Notes: generated from the letters alone by a model not told the origin. A stretch of 64,000 nucleotides of DNA from Planctomycetia bacterium (GCA_016795155.1 JAEUIE010000008.1:118361-182360); one strand, 5' to 3'. Numbered from the stretch's first letter, positions 17,993 to 28,625 are shown. Program-made: numbers and translations.

Positions 17993-18329
17993 ATCTGTTT
18001 ATATACCCGATGCAGGCGATCTCATCTGGTTGACAATTACTCCACAGGCTGGTCGTGAACAGATGGGCCGTCGGCCTGCACTGGTGCTGACACCACTGGC
18101 CTATAATCGTGTCACCTCCTTGTGTATCGTCTGTCCAATTACCAGTCAAATCAAAGGCTACCCATTTGAAGTCGTGCTTCCCGATCAGTCAGAAATAACT
18201 GGTGTTGTACTTGCTGATCACCTGCGCTGTGCGGACTGGAAAGCCAGACAGGCTGTTTTTGCAGGCAAAGCCGATGAAGAAATACTCAGTGAAGTCAAGG
18301 CAAAGCTCGGTTCATTGCTCGGTTGGTGA
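17946..18329 (+). CDS. mazF: MazF-type endoribonuclease toxin
   Basis: The 127-residue protein matches MazF/PemK: PDAGDLIWLTITPQAGREQMGRRPALVL, then VCPITSQIKGYPFEV and VVLADHLRCADW. MazF toxins cleave mRNA at short specific sequences. The N-terminal 20 residues before PDAGDLI may be extra, so a later start is possible, but upstream mazE gives translational coupling. Confidence 0.92.
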   Translation: MAKSSGANRPETKAGKSVYIPDAGDLIWLTITPQAGREQMGRRPALVLTPLAYNRVTSLCIVCPITSQIKGYPFEVVLPDQSEITGVVLADHLRCADWKARQAVFAGKADEEILSEVKAKLGSLLGW

Positions 18330-18453
18330 GAGGACTTCTGTGATGCTTCATCACAAAGCACTTTCGTTATTTCACTCCTGACAGCTATGTTCATCAACCC
18401 AACCGGCACCTAAACTAACTCACTCAGTAATTCTCTCCGGGCAAAAATCATCC

Positions 18454-19325
<872 letters not shown>

Positions 19326-19326
<1 letters not shown>

Positions 19327-20609
19327 TGGCTCATCGTGTTGTCATTGTGGGGGGTGGCTTTGCTGGCCTGACCGCCGCACGGGCACTCAGGCGGGCACCC
19401 GTAGACATCACGCTGCTTGACCGGCGCAACTTTCACTGCTTTCAGCCACTGCTGTACCAGGTAGCCACCGGTGGATTGTCCCCTGCTAACATTGCTGCAC
19501 CGCTGCGAGGCATCCTGCAGAAGCAGAAGAACTGCCGAACCCTGCTGGCAGATGTTTCCCGCATTGATCCGCAGCAGCAAGTAGTTCACTCTGATCTGGG
19601 TGAACATCCTTACGACAGCTTGCTGGTTTGCACGGGCTCCAGTCATGCTTATTTTGGCCACCCCGAATGGGAACAGTTTGCTCCGGGGCTTAAGACACTG
19701 GAAGATGCTGTAGCGATCCGAGCCAAGGTGTTTCTTGCCTTCGAAAAAGCGGAGGCTGAGACCGACCCGAAAGAACGACAAAGGCTGCTGACGTTTGTAG
19801 TCATTGGTGCCGGGCCAACCGGGGTGGAACTGGCAGGAGCTATTGCGGAATTGGCACGTCATACGCTACGTGGTAATTTCCGGGCTATCGATCCGAAGAT
19901 GGCTCGTGTTATTCTCCTGGAAGGTGGCGATCGCATCCTCACGAGTTATGTTCCCAAGCTTTCGCAATCCGCACTGCATTCACTACAGCGATTGGGTGTC
20001 GAAGTCAGGCTTAAGGCGAAGGTAACACACGTCAGCGAGCAGGTTGTCACGTTTGAGCAGGAAGGGCAGACTTTTGAACTGAAGGCCCAAGTCGTTCTCT
20101 GGGGTGCTGGCGTGCAGGGTTCGCCTCTGGGCAAACAGCTTGCCGATCAGACACATTGCAAGATTGATAAACAGGGGCGGTTACTGGTGCGGGACAATCT
20201 CACGGTGCCAAACTTTCCGAATATCTTCATTCTCGGCGACCTGGCTCATGTGGAACAACAGGGGAAAATCATCCCCGGTGTAGCACCGGTGGCCATGCAG
20301 ATGGGAAAGTATGCTGCCCGGCTCATTGATGCCAGGCTGCGGAACAAGATCATTCCGATGTTCGAGTATCGCGACAAGGGCAGCATGGCGACGATTGGGC
20401 GGGGCGCTGCCGTCGCTGATCTGGGTTTTCTGCAATTAACAGGTTACCCGGCCTGGCTGGCCTGGCTGTTTCTGCATGTTATTTTCCTGGTAGGCTTTGA
20501 AAGCAAGCTGCTAGTGTTGATTCAGTGGGCATGGAACTACATCACCCGCGCCCGCTCAGCGAGATTGATTGCGGATGACCCGGTGGCGGTGAGGAAAAAT
20601 CTGACGTGA
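19326..20609 (+). CDS. ndh: Type II NADH dehydrogenase (NAD(P)/FAD-dependent oxidoreductase)
   Basis: The 427-residue protein has an FAD motif VIVGGGFAGLTAARAL at 5-20 and an NAD motif VVIGAGPTGVELAGAIAEL at about 157. LLYQVATGGLSPANIAAPLR is diagnostic of NDH-2, which passes NADH electrons to quinone without pumping protons. The C-terminus has hydrophobic stretches that would attach the enzyme to the membrane. Translationally coupled to sucD. Confidence 0.92.
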
Positions 20610-20720
20610 GATTTTTGTTGTTGCGGTCATAATGAAACTTTTCACCTCCACCGGATTATGGGATTCTGTGTCAGGCAGGATCGGGCGGTTGAGGGCATCT
20701 CACATGCAACACAAGTGTGC

Positions 20721-20924
20721 TTAAAGGGAGGCTTCCATCTGGTGCGCTTCAAATCGAACAATTTCTTCTTTCAATTGATTAATGATTTTTTTCAAAGACT
20801 GTTTGGTGAGTTCGCGTGTTCTGACATTGGCTACAGGCTCGATCTCTAATTCACGCAGGCGGTCTTCCAGCATTTTGAGTTTGGCTTGTGTATTCTTCCA
20901 CTGCCGCTTGCTTTGAATGCTCAT
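20721..20924 (-). CDS. Small coiled-coil protein paired with DUF6932-like gene
   Basis: The 67-residue protein is highly charged and predicted helical (TQAKLKMLEDRLRELEIEPV, then QSLKKIINQLKEEIVRFEAHQ). GAGGTG precedes its ATG and the start overlaps the upstream stop (ATGA). Its position and size suggest an antitoxin or accessory partner, but no family is recognised. Confidence 0.7.
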   Translation of the reverse strand: MSIQSKRQWKNTQAKLKMLEDRLRELEIEPVANVRTRELTKQSLKKIINQLKEEIVRFEAHQMEASL

Positions 20925-21463
20925 AGTAACACCTCGATAACGCCTTTGGGAACTGCATCCCGATCTGATGCATAGACCTGCTCAACCATGATGGCGTATT
21001 CCATTGCCTCCACCATGTGTAAATCAACAAAAGGAAGTCCCTCGCTCAACTCAGCTGCTGCTGCGGGGTCGAGCGGAAAATCGGAAGGAAGAAGCATTGC
21101 ACAATCGACATCATTAGGTTCGAACACATCCGTGACAAAGCTTCCATTAATGATGATACGCTGAACACCTGACTTCTTCGCTAATTCGACCAGCCAGCGA
21201 ATCGAATCCATCTGTGCTCGCCGAATCTCCGATTCCTGCCCAAAACGAGAAGCAATCTCCTCAAGGGATGCCAGATGCACACCGGGCGGAAGGTAGCCGA
21301 TGTCGTTGAATTCCGGAATCATTTCGAAGAACTCTCGTTCTGGCAATGCCTCTTGATTCATCTTAACCGACACCAACACTTTCTGCCACTGCTTCGCCGC
21401 CTTGGCTTGTTGGTTCGGTTTCAAGCTGGACCCGGCAATCGAAAGATTCAGTCCATGCAACAC
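20921..21463 (-). CDS. DUF6932-like nucleotidyltransferase-fold protein
   Basis: The 180-residue frame begins with GTG; a shorter start at 21361 (MNQEALPEREFFEM) is as plausible, and neither has a clear ribosome site. The core contains RIIINGSFVTDVFEPNDVDCAML, which matches the polymerase-beta nucleotidyltransferase pattern (GS...DxD). The LPPGVHLASLEEIASRFG segment before it resembles DUF6932. This pattern occurs in MNT-type antitoxins and other toxin-antitoxin-like systems. It overlaps the small coiled-coil gene. Confidence 0.75.
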   Translation of the reverse strand: MLHGLNLSIAGSSLKPNQQAKAAKQWQKVLVSVKMNQEALPEREFFEMIPEFNDIGYLPPGVHLASLEEIASRFGQESEIRRAQMDSIRWLVELAKKSGVQRIIINGSFVTDVFEPNDVDCAMLLPSDFPLDPAAAAELSEGLPFVDLHMVEAMEYAIMVEQVYASDRDAVPKGVIEVLL

Positions 21464-21581
21464 TTGCTCACGTGGTTCGAATACTCATTTTGACATTCCA
21501 TCTTTAAAATTTCCTTTCCCCGCACACCAACTCAGGTTACCGTAGAGCGTTCACCCCTGCATATTTCTCGAGGTAAGACCG

Positions 21582-23153
21582 ATGCGATTCTGGATTGCCT
21601 GTCTGCTGACCTGCCTGGCGCTGTCGCCAGCGTATGCTGATGTCAAACTGCATGGCTTGTTTACGGATCATATGGTTCTGCAACAGAAAGCTACCGTGCC
21701 CATCTGGGGCCAGGCTGATCCTGATGAAAAGATTACCGTCAGCATGCAGGGACAGAAAGTGACCACCCAGGCTGACAGCAACGGCAAATGGATGGCCAAG
21801 CTCAACAACCTGGAACCGGGCGGCCCATTTGAACTGACAGTAGAAGGCAAGAATTCCGTCAAGCTGAGTGATGTTCTTGTTGGCGAAGTCTGGATCTGCT
21901 CCGGTCAGTCGAACATGCAGTGGGCTGTGAACCAATCGAAAGATGCCAAGGATGTGGTAGCCAGCTCAGCTAATCCGCAAATTCGGCTGTTCCAGCACAA
22001 GATGGTGACATCGGGCAAGCCGCTCAGTGAAGTACAGACCAATCCCGCGTGGAAATCATGGCGATTGGCAGGTCCCGATTCCGTGCCTGGCTTCAGCGCG
22101 GTCGGCTACCACTTCGGCAAGACTCTGCAGAAAGAACGCCATGTACCCATCGGCCTGATTCAGACAGCATGGGGCGGCACACCTGCCGAGGCATGGACTT
22201 CCACCGAGTTTCTGGGCAAGACGCCTGATGTCAGCCATTATCTGACGAACATCAACAAGGCCGTGGCTGACTTTGAGCAGAACCAGGACGCCCTTACGAA
22301 GAAGTATGAAGAACAACTCAATGCTTACAAGGAAGAAGCGGCCAGGTTGAAAGCGGAAAACAAGAAAGTACCCGCTGCACCTCGCAAACCTCAGCACCCT
22401 GACACGAACCCTGGCAGCCCGGCACGTCTTTACAATGCGATGATCCAGCCACTGGTGCCGTTTGCTATCAAGGGTGCTATCTGGTATCAGGGCGAATCGA
22501 ATGCAGGCCGGGCTTATGAATACCGCACGTTGTTCCCGACGATGATTCAATCCTGGCGATCTGCCTGGGGATATGAGTTTCCGTTCCTGTTTGTGCAACT
22601 GGCACCCTTTAAGGCCATTGTTGAACAGCCTCAGGAGAGTGATTGGGCTGAGTTGCGCGAAGCACAACTGATGACCAGTCTCAAGCTGGCTGGCACGGCC
22701 CAAGCGGTCATCACTGACACCACCAACCCCGATACTGATCAGAAAGACATACATCCGGTCAACAAGGCTCCGGTCGGCGAACGGCTTGCCCTGGCAGCGT
22801 TGCAGAAAGTGTACGGCGAATCGATAGTAGGCTCCGGACCTGTCTTTGAAAAAGCAGAATTTAAAGATGGCCAAGCCATCCTGCACTTTACATCGGTTGG
22901 TAAAGGATTAATGTGCAAAGGGGATAAGCTCACTGGCTTCACCGCTGCAGGGGCAGATAAGAAGTTCTACAACGCTGATGCGAAGATCGAGGGCAACACG
23001 GTGGTGGTGACGTGTGAAGTTGTTGACAAGCCCGTAGCAGTTCGCTTTGGCTGGGCCGACTACCCAGTGGTAAACCTGTTCAACCAGGAAGGCATTCCCG
23101 CATCGCCTTTCCGTACCGATGACTGGCCCGGAAAAACCTGGCCGAAGAAGTGA
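21582..23153 (+). CDS. Sialate O-acetylesterase-like exported SGNH hydrolase
   Basis: The 523-residue protein has a signal peptide (MRFWIACLLTCLALSPAYA), then the DUF303/SASA family: LFTDHMVLQQKATVPIWG, WICSGQSNMQW with the nucleophilic Ser, and later GAIWYQGESNAGRAYEYR. It removes acetyl groups from sugars in polysaccharides. A GAGG-rich ribosome site ends about 9 bases before the ATG. Length is within the family range. Confidence 0.92.
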   Translation: MRFWIACLLTCLALSPAYADVKLHGLFTDHMVLQQKATVPIWGQADPDEKITVSMQGQKVTTQADSNGKWMAKLNNLEPGGPFELTVEGKNSVKLSDVLVGEVWICSGQSNMQWAVNQSKDAKDVVASSANPQIRLFQHKMVTSGKPLSEVQTNPAWKSWRLAGPDSVPGFSAVGYHFGKTLQKERHVPIGLIQTAWGGTPAEAWTSTEFLGKTPDVSHYLTNINKAVADFEQNQDALTKKYEEQLNAYKEEAARLKAENKKVPAAPRKPQHPDTNPGSPARLYNAMIQPLVPFAIKGAIWYQGESNAGRAYEYRTLFPTMIQSWRSAWGYEFPFLFVQLAPFKAIVEQPQESDWAELREAQLMTSLKLAGTAQAVITDTTNPDTDQKDIHPVNKAPVGERLALAALQKVYGESIVGSGPVFEKAEFKDGQAILHFTSVGKGLMCKGDKLTGFTAAGADKKFYNADAKIEGNTVVVTCEVVDKPVAVRFGWADYPVVNLFNQEGIPASPFRTDDWPGKTWPKK

Positions 23154-23219
23154 TGCACCCGAATGGCACGATTCTATCTTGCTTTGGATGTGCACAGACT
23201 GAATGGTATTCTGATCGGA

Positions 23220-23251
23220 GAGGGGAAAGAGCATCTTGGTTCTTTCCCCTC
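23220..23251 (+). terminator. Strong hairpin after the esterase gene
   Basis: A perfect 11-base-pair stem (GAGGGGAAAGA / TCTTTCCCCTC) with a ten-base loop ends 98 bases after the esterase stop. It lacks a clear U-tract, so it may only protect the transcript end. The rest of the 301-base gap (23154-23454) shows nothing coding. A second small near-palindrome, TGAGGAGGCTTCCTCA, overlaps the ribosome site of the next gene and could hide it. Confidence 0.6.
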
Positions 23252-23454
23252 CTGTGTCATCGTGCGTACCGGTCTTTTGTGAATTTTAATTCACTTCGCA
23301 CATTACTTCTTGAGTTGCCCAGGCAGATTCAGCTAGCGTTCTGTTTTCCAAACCCCTCCATTCAGAAACTACTACACTTCAGCAATTTCTTTCCTTGTAC
23401 ACTTGTGCTTAAGAATAAGCCTGACCTAAATCATCATGAGGAGGCTTCCTCACG

Positions 23455-24519
23455 ATGGAACTACAACCACACTTGATGATCAAAGGCCGGGGGACTGCCA
23501 TTAATCCGGCAAACCGCTTTGTTCCCATCCATTATGATGTTGATGATGCTTTGCCTCAGGAAGATCTACCCTCGCCACGCACCCGTTTTTTCGTTGATCA
23601 TTCCCGTTCGGTAATCTCGCGTAACGACAGCCCCGATCTCCATTTCCGGTACACGCTCAATCCGTACCGTGGCTGCGAGCATGGCTGCATCTACTGCTAC
23701 GCCCGGCCGACGCATGAATACTACGGCTTGTCGTCCGGTCTCGATTTTGAAACCCAGATCATGGTGAAGGCCGATGTCGCCAGGCTACTGCGAAAGGAAT
23801 TGATGAAGCCGAGTTGGAAAGGGGAACTGATCAACCTCGCTGGCAATACCGATTGCTATCAGCCTATCGAACGGAAACTGCAACTGACCCGCCAGTGCCT
23901 CGAAGTAATGGCTGAGTTCAGGCAGACCGTTGAGATTGTCACCAAGAATCATCTTGTTGTTCGCGATATAGACCTGCTCAGCGAGTTAGCCAGGCACCAG
24001 GCTACCAGCGTCAGCATTTCCATCACCACGCTCGACGATGCACTGGCAGGCAAGCTGGAACCTCGTGCCACCCGACCGCCCGGCAGACTCGATGCTGTCC
24101 GTGAACTCAGCCAGGCTGGCATTCCAGTGGGTATTCTCATGGCCCCGGTGATTCCCGGCTTGAACGATCATGAAATGCCCGAGATACTTGCTGCAGCCCG
24201 CCAGGCAGGCGCCGCCTTTGCAGGTTGGATCGTGTTGCGGCTGCCCTATGACATCAAAGACCTGTTTGCAGATTGGCTGCAGCAACACTTCCCCAACAGC
24301 AAGGATAAGGTGCTGAACCGCATTCGCGATCTGCGTGACGGCAGACTCAACGACCCGAACTTCGGCACCAGAATGCGAGGCGAAGGCATCTGGGCGAATC
24401 TGTTTCAACAACAGTTTCGGATACATAAGAAACGGGCAGGCTATCCTGAAAGTGTACCGCCGATTTCAACTTCTGCCTTTCGACGGCCTGGTTACCAGCA
24501 GCAACTGATGTTTGAGTAA
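23455..24519 (+). CDS. PA0069-family radical SAM protein
   Basis: The 354-residue protein carries the radical SAM cluster Cys74, Cys78, Cys81 in CEHGCIYCYA (CxxxCxxC). The N-terminus KGRGTAINPANRF and FHFRYTLNPYRGC-like context (LHFRYTLNPYRGC) place it in the PA0069/SplB-like group, related to spore photoproduct lyase but of unknown reaction. AGGAGG lies 10 bases before the ATG. Confidence 0.92.
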   Translation: MELQPHLMIKGRGTAINPANRFVPIHYDVDDALPQEDLPSPRTRFFVDHSRSVISRNDSPDLHFRYTLNPYRGCEHGCIYCYARPTHEYYGLSSGLDFETQIMVKADVARLLRKELMKPSWKGELINLAGNTDCYQPIERKLQLTRQCLEVMAEFRQTVEIVTKNHLVVRDIDLLSELARHQATSVSISITTLDDALAGKLEPRATRPPGRLDAVRELSQAGIPVGILMAPVIPGLNDHEMPEILAAARQAGAAFAGWIVLRLPYDIKDLFADWLQQHFPNSKDKVLNRIRDLRDGRLNDPNFGTRMRGEGIWANLFQQQFRIHKKRAGYPESVPPISTSAFRRPGYQQQLMFE

Positions 24520-24616
24520 GCACTTCGACGTTCCTCTGATGCTTTATCAGGTACAAGCCTGTGCTGGTTGGTTGCAAACGCGTTCGCAATCTGCTCAAAT
24601 GGTTTGATCGCTCAAG

Positions 24617-25492
24617 ATGGAAATGGTGATGGCAGCACAGCAGGCAACCGAATCGCTACGTTGTATGGAAGTGTGGGGAGGCAACCGGGGCATTGAACAG
24701 GCCTTCGAACTTCCCGGGCTGGATGTATGGCTATACTCACGTCCGATCGGCCATGCGGAAAATGGTGGCGATGTTTACTATCTTTCTTCGTGTGCTTCAG
24801 GCCGCATCTCCCGTCTGCTCGTAGCCGATGTCAGTGGACATGGTCCAGAAGTATCGCAATTAGCACTGCGACTGCGTGAACTCATGCGGCGGAATATCAA
24901 TCGGATCGATCAGACCAGTTTCGTTGCCAGCATGAATCAGGAATTCGTCCACTTCAATCAGGAAAGCCGTTTCGCCACCGCGCTGGTCGGAACCTATTTC
25001 TCGAGCAACGGCCGGTTACAACTCTGCACCGCGGGCCATCCGCAACCACTCATATATCGTGTTCAGGCAAATACCTGGGAACTGCTGGAACTCAATCGCC
25101 AACCCGGAGCCACGGGGAATATTCCTCTCGGCATCCTTTCGGAAGTGGAGTACAGCCAGTTGGAATTACCCTTGTCCAAGGGAGATATGTTGCTGGCCTA
25201 TACCGATGGCATCATGGAAGCTCGAGTCGAGGAAGGCAAACTACTGGGCAGTGATGGCCTCCTGACACTCGTACAATCGCTGAATGCCCAACAGCCAGAA
25301 CAGATCATTCCAAGGCTAGTCAGCGCACTCGAAATGCGGTTGCACTGCCGCATCGATGATGATTTCACCCTGTTACTGGCCCGCTGCAATACACGCTCGG
25401 TCAGTTTGATGAGCGACCTGCTGGCTCCCTTCCGACTGCTGACTTCACCGCGGAACAACACACAATATCGCGATACAGCGGCTATTAACTAA
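24617..25492 (+). CDS. PP2C/SpoIIE-type serine phosphatase
   Basis: The 291-residue protein has only a catalytic domain. Motifs are GGDVYYLSS (about 52), LVADVSGHGPE (about 75) and LLAYTDGIMEARVEEG, all with the metal-binding Asp residues in place. Such SpoIIE phosphatases dephosphorylate anti-sigma antagonists in partner-switch circuits. No anti-sigma kinase is adjacent. No signal peptide. Confidence 0.9.
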   Translation: MEMVMAAQQATESLRCMEVWGGNRGIEQAFELPGLDVWLYSRPIGHAENGGDVYYLSSCASGRISRLLVADVSGHGPEVSQLALRLRELMRRNINRIDQTSFVASMNQEFVHFNQESRFATALVGTYFSSNGRLQLCTAGHPQPLIYRVQANTWELLELNRQPGATGNIPLGILSEVEYSQLELPLSKGDMLLAYTDGIMEARVEEGKLLGSDGLLTLVQSLNAQQPEQIIPRLVSALEMRLHCRIDDDFTLLLARCNTRSVSLMSDLLAPFRLLTSPRNNTQYRDTAAIN

Positions 25493-25548
25493 ACTTTCCT
25501 TCGCCAGCATGCGATGCAAGCAATGATTGATCTTTGAGAATAGTGATA

Positions 25549-26640
25549 ATGAATGTAATTCCCTTTGATGCAACCTTGGAACTTTACCAGCAACAAGCCA
25601 AAGCGGTGTTTGCTAATCTCCAATCCGGTGACGAAGCCGTTCAATGGCGCTTCAAGTGGATGCATCCTCGTTTTCGGGGCAAGCATGTCAGCGAAGTGAA
25701 GTCAGCCAGTCTTACTCTGGAAGATGCCAAACTGCTGATCGCTCGTGAATACTATTTTGAAGACTGGAATGCCCTGGCTGAGTTCACCCAAGCAGTTCAG
25801 CATGAAGGTGAAGTGAAATGGCTTGAACAGGCAGTGGAAGCAGTGATCGCAGGCGATGTTGCCAGTCTTCGTTCCATGCTGCAGACACATCCTGAACTGG
25901 TGAAAGCCCACTCGGTTCGTAATCATCATGCCACCCTGCTCCATTATCTTGGGGCCAACGGCATAGAAAGCTACAGGCAGAAGACGCCTGCCAATGCTGT
26001 CGAAATCATGAAGCTCCTTCTGGAAGCAGGCACCGAACCCGATGTCCTGGCCGATATGTACGACCAGAAATGCACTACCATGAGCATGCTGGTTTCCAGT
26101 TCGCATCCTCATGAAGCTGGTTTGCAAACGGCTCTCGCAGAAACACTCCTCGATCATGGAGCAGCACTCGAAGGCCCCGGCAGCGAATGGTCTTCTGCCG
26201 TGCTTACCGCGCTCTTGTTTGGCTATCTTGATACGGCCAAGGCATTGGCGAAGCGCGGCGCCAAAGTGGAACACCTGCCCATCGCAGCTGGCCTGGGACA
26301 AGTAGAAGAAACAAAACGATTGTTGCCAACAGCAGACAGTCTCGCTCGGCATCAGGCCCTGGCATTAGCTGCGCAGCTTGGCCACTTGGAGATAGTGAAG
26401 CTGCTTCTCGATGCTGGCGAAGATCCCAATCGTTACAACCCGGAAGGATTCCACTCGCATGCCACGCCGTTGCATCATGCAGCGCTCGCTGGTCATTTGG
26501 ATGTGGTCAAACTGCTGGTGGAACGTGGCGCCCGGCTTGATATCTGCGATACGCTCTACGACAGTGCACCGCTAGGCTGGGCGAAGCATGGGAAGCAGGC
26601 TGCAACTGTTGCGTATCTGGATAATTACCTGCAGTCATAA
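25549..26640 (+). CDS. Ankyrin-repeat protein
   Basis: The ATG at 25549 gives 363 residues; the frame to 25534 needs TTG. The N-terminus has the planctomycete pattern DAKLLIAREYYFEDWNALAEF. At least five ankyrin repeats follow, clearest at the end: QALALAAQLGHLEIVKLLLDAGEDPN and HATPLHHAALAGHLDVVKLLVERGARLD. It probably works by binding other proteins. Confidence 0.88.
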   Translation: MNVIPFDATLELYQQQAKAVFANLQSGDEAVQWRFKWMHPRFRGKHVSEVKSASLTLEDAKLLIAREYYFEDWNALAEFTQAVQHEGEVKWLEQAVEAVIAGDVASLRSMLQTHPELVKAHSVRNHHATLLHYLGANGIESYRQKTPANAVEIMKLLLEAGTEPDVLADMYDQKCTTMSMLVSSSHPHEAGLQTALAETLLDHGAALEGPGSEWSSAVLTALLFGYLDTAKALAKRGAKVEHLPIAAGLGQVEETKRLLPTADSLARHQALALAAQLGHLEIVKLLLDAGEDPNRYNPEGFHSHATPLHHAALAGHLDVVKLLVERGARLDICDTLYDSAPLGWAKHGKQAATVAYLDNYLQS

Positions 26641-26759
26641 TATCTTTGATCTCATCTCGAATAACACAACATGCATTCGTCCAGACACACAATAGTAACT
26701 GTTCTTATTTGCCTCGAATTTAGTCAGCATATAATGAGGTAACAGAGGAGTACTTACCA

Positions 26760-26954
26760 ATGGATCAAACCAATCAGCCACCAACGTCGAAGTTTCGCTT
26801 CGATTTCGTGCCGCTGGAACTGCCTTTTACCTGCACACTTTCAGGTGAGAAGCAGAAGCTGGCAACCTGCACCGTACTTGACGCAGGCTACGTGATGGTT
26901 GATCCCGAAACGCGCCAGGCGGTCTTCGTCGTTACCAATGGCAATGAAATCTGA
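26760..26954 (+). CDS. Small hypothetical protein
   Basis: The 64-residue protein has a good ribosome site (GAGGAG, about 10 bases before ATG), an AT-rich upstream region with TATAAT at about 26731, and a strong terminator after it, so it is an independent transcript. The sequence (FRFDFVPLELPFTCTLSGEK...VLDAGYVMVDPETRQAVFVV) is unassigned and likely a compact beta fold. Confidence 0.75.
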   Translation: MDQTNQPPTSKFRFDFVPLELPFTCTLSGEKQKLATCTVLDAGYVMVDPETRQAVFVVTNGNEI

Positions 26955-26974
26955 TTGCACGTTTGAATATTAAC

Positions 26975-27010
26975 ACAGGTTAGCTGTCAACCAGCTAACC
27001 TGTTTTCTTT
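26975..27010. terminator. Bidirectional intrinsic terminator
   Basis: A perfect 12-base-pair stem (ACAGGTTAGCTG / CAGCTAACCTGT), five-base loop, then TTTCTTT on the plus strand. It ends the 26760 gene and lies at the 3' end of the convergent 27009 gene. Confidence 0.92.
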
Positions 27011-27716
27011 ACCGTTGACTGAGCATGGTACTCTGTTTCTGCCGAGCCACTTCCTGCACCAGTTTCTGTAACGCCAGCTCTTCCGTTGCACCCTGTACCG
27101 TAACCTGACCTTCACCCAGATGGCACGAATACTGGTAGCCTTCCGCCAGCTTGTCGCGTTTGACACTGCGGACGTCCATGCGATCCAGCCAGGCTGTCAC
27201 CGTTCCAAGATCATATCGTTCAGGCAGTTCCACGGTGCTGACAGGCAGTGTTCTGGTTTGCTTGACCAGAATCCCCGCTTCTACAGGTGTGGGAATGCGA
27301 ATAGGCTTCCAGTCGGCTTGCTGTCGTTGAGCCAAAGCGGGTTGCTGTGCTTCTGGAGCAGCGGCACGGATGATGGGCTGACGAGTAGGCTGTGGATTCA
27401 CAGGCTGCTGGACTGGCCGTTGCAACATCCCCGGCATGGCAGGCAGCCTATCATTGCTGGCATAGCTCCGCGGAGCCTGTGAAGCAGGCTGAAACTGTTG
27501 CGCAGGCTGCATGGCATAGCCCTGAGGCTGCATACCCTGCTGCGGGTATCCCATCATCTGTTGTGCAGGCATTTGCTGAACTGGCATCATCTGCATCGGC
27601 ACTGGTGAACCACCAGGCGGGCAGTTTCCACCAGGCAGTCAGGACTGTGCTTCAATACGGCCATACACCATCACAAAACTCAAAATAGCCCAGAGGGTTG
27701 AATATCGTTGTTGCAT
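27009..27716 (-). pseudogene. Exported Q/P/M-rich protein interrupted by an in-frame TGA
   Basis: The natural start is the ATG at 27716, with GGGAGG 10 bases before it. It yields a signal peptide, MQQRYSTLWAILSFVMVYG...EAQS, and then codon 26 is TGA (27639-27641). The same frame continues open to 27009: LPGGNCPPGGSPVPMQMMP..., a Gln/Pro/Met-rich region, then an ordered C-terminal domain (residues near WKPIRIPTPVEAGILVKQ onward). Without the signal peptide a product could begin at GTG 27602. A single nonsense mutation, sequencing error or recoding would explain it. Confidence 0.75.
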
Positions 27717-27893
27717 GCTTCTTCGCCTCCCTGCGAGATGCGTCGGCTCTTAGCAGATAAATTCCTCGCTCCAAGTGCAACCAGCCTGCTTTGTAAAAAG
27801 GGATTACATTTTTGCAAGAATTACCTGATATCTTGTCATATATTCCAGTAAGTACATCATGATTCACCATCGTTGTTAAGTGGGGTAAGTTAG

Positions 27894-28625
27894 ATGCATC
27901 CCATTCGAGGCATTGTGTTGGCTGGCGGCAAGGGAACTCGGCTCGGCGAACTGACCAAGGTCACCAATAAACACCTGTTGCCTGTCGGCCCCTGGCCCAT
28001 GGTCTATCATCCCTTGAAAAAATTAACCGGCGCTGGTATTAAGGATGTCCTGCTGGTGTCAGGAACCGAGCACATGGGCGATTTCGTCGAATTGCTCGGC
28101 TCCGGCAAGGATTACGATTGTCGACTCACCTACCGCGTTCAGGATGAAGCAGGCGGTATCGCACAGGCTCTGGGCCTGGCAGAACTCTTCGCCCAGAACA
28201 GCCGCTCCGTCGTCATTCTCGGCGACAATATCTTCAGCACTCCACTGACTCCACTGCTCCGCGATGCCAACGAACATCCCGACTGGGCATGGATTGCGCT
28301 GAAACAGGTTCCCGACCCCGGCCGCTACGGCGTTGCTGAAATGAAAGGCAACCAGGTTATCGGCATCGAAGAGAAGCCCAAGCAACCCAAGAGCGACTTC
28401 GCTGTTGCGGGTATCTACGTTTACCCAGCTGATGTATTTACTGTCATCAAGACTCTGAAGCCCAGCGCTCGTGGCGAACTCGAAATCACCGATGTGAACA
28501 AGTACTACCTGCAACAAGGCCGCATGGGCGCCAGCTTCCTCGATGGCTACTGGACCGACGCAGGCACCCCGGAATCGCTGGCGCATGCGAACCAGTTGGT
28601 GAATGCAACTATGCCGGAATTTTAG
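27894..28625 (+). CDS. Sugar-phosphate nucleotidylyltransferase (RmlA-like, short form)
   Basis: The 243-residue protein activates sugar phosphates with NTP for surface polysaccharide. The N-terminus IRGIVLAGGKGTRLGELT is the nucleotide-binding signature; VVILGDNIF and VIGIEEKPKQPKSDFAVAGIYVYPADV match glucose-1-phosphate thymidylyltransferases. It lacks the longer C-terminal region of dimer-regulated RmlA, so the nucleotide and sugar are uncertain. No other polysaccharide gene is next to it. Confidence 0.9.
   Translation: MHPIRGIVLAGGKGTRLGELTKVTNKHLLPVGPWPMVYHPLKKLTGAGIKDVLLVSGTEHMGDFVELLGSGKDYDCRLTYRVQDEAGGIAQALGLAELFAQNSRSVVILGDNIFSTPLTPLLRDANEHPDWAWIALKQVPDPGRYGVAEMKGNQVIGIEEKPKQPKSDFAVAGIYVYPADVFTVIKTLKPSARGELEITDVNKYYLQQGRMGASFLDGYWTDAGTPESLAHANQLVNATMPEF

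Noticed and set aside
27602..27716. Simple intergenic region in front of a Q-rich gene that starts at GTG 27602
   Set aside because: The in-frame signal peptide and strong ribosome site at 27716 show that the real start is upstream, with a TGA between.
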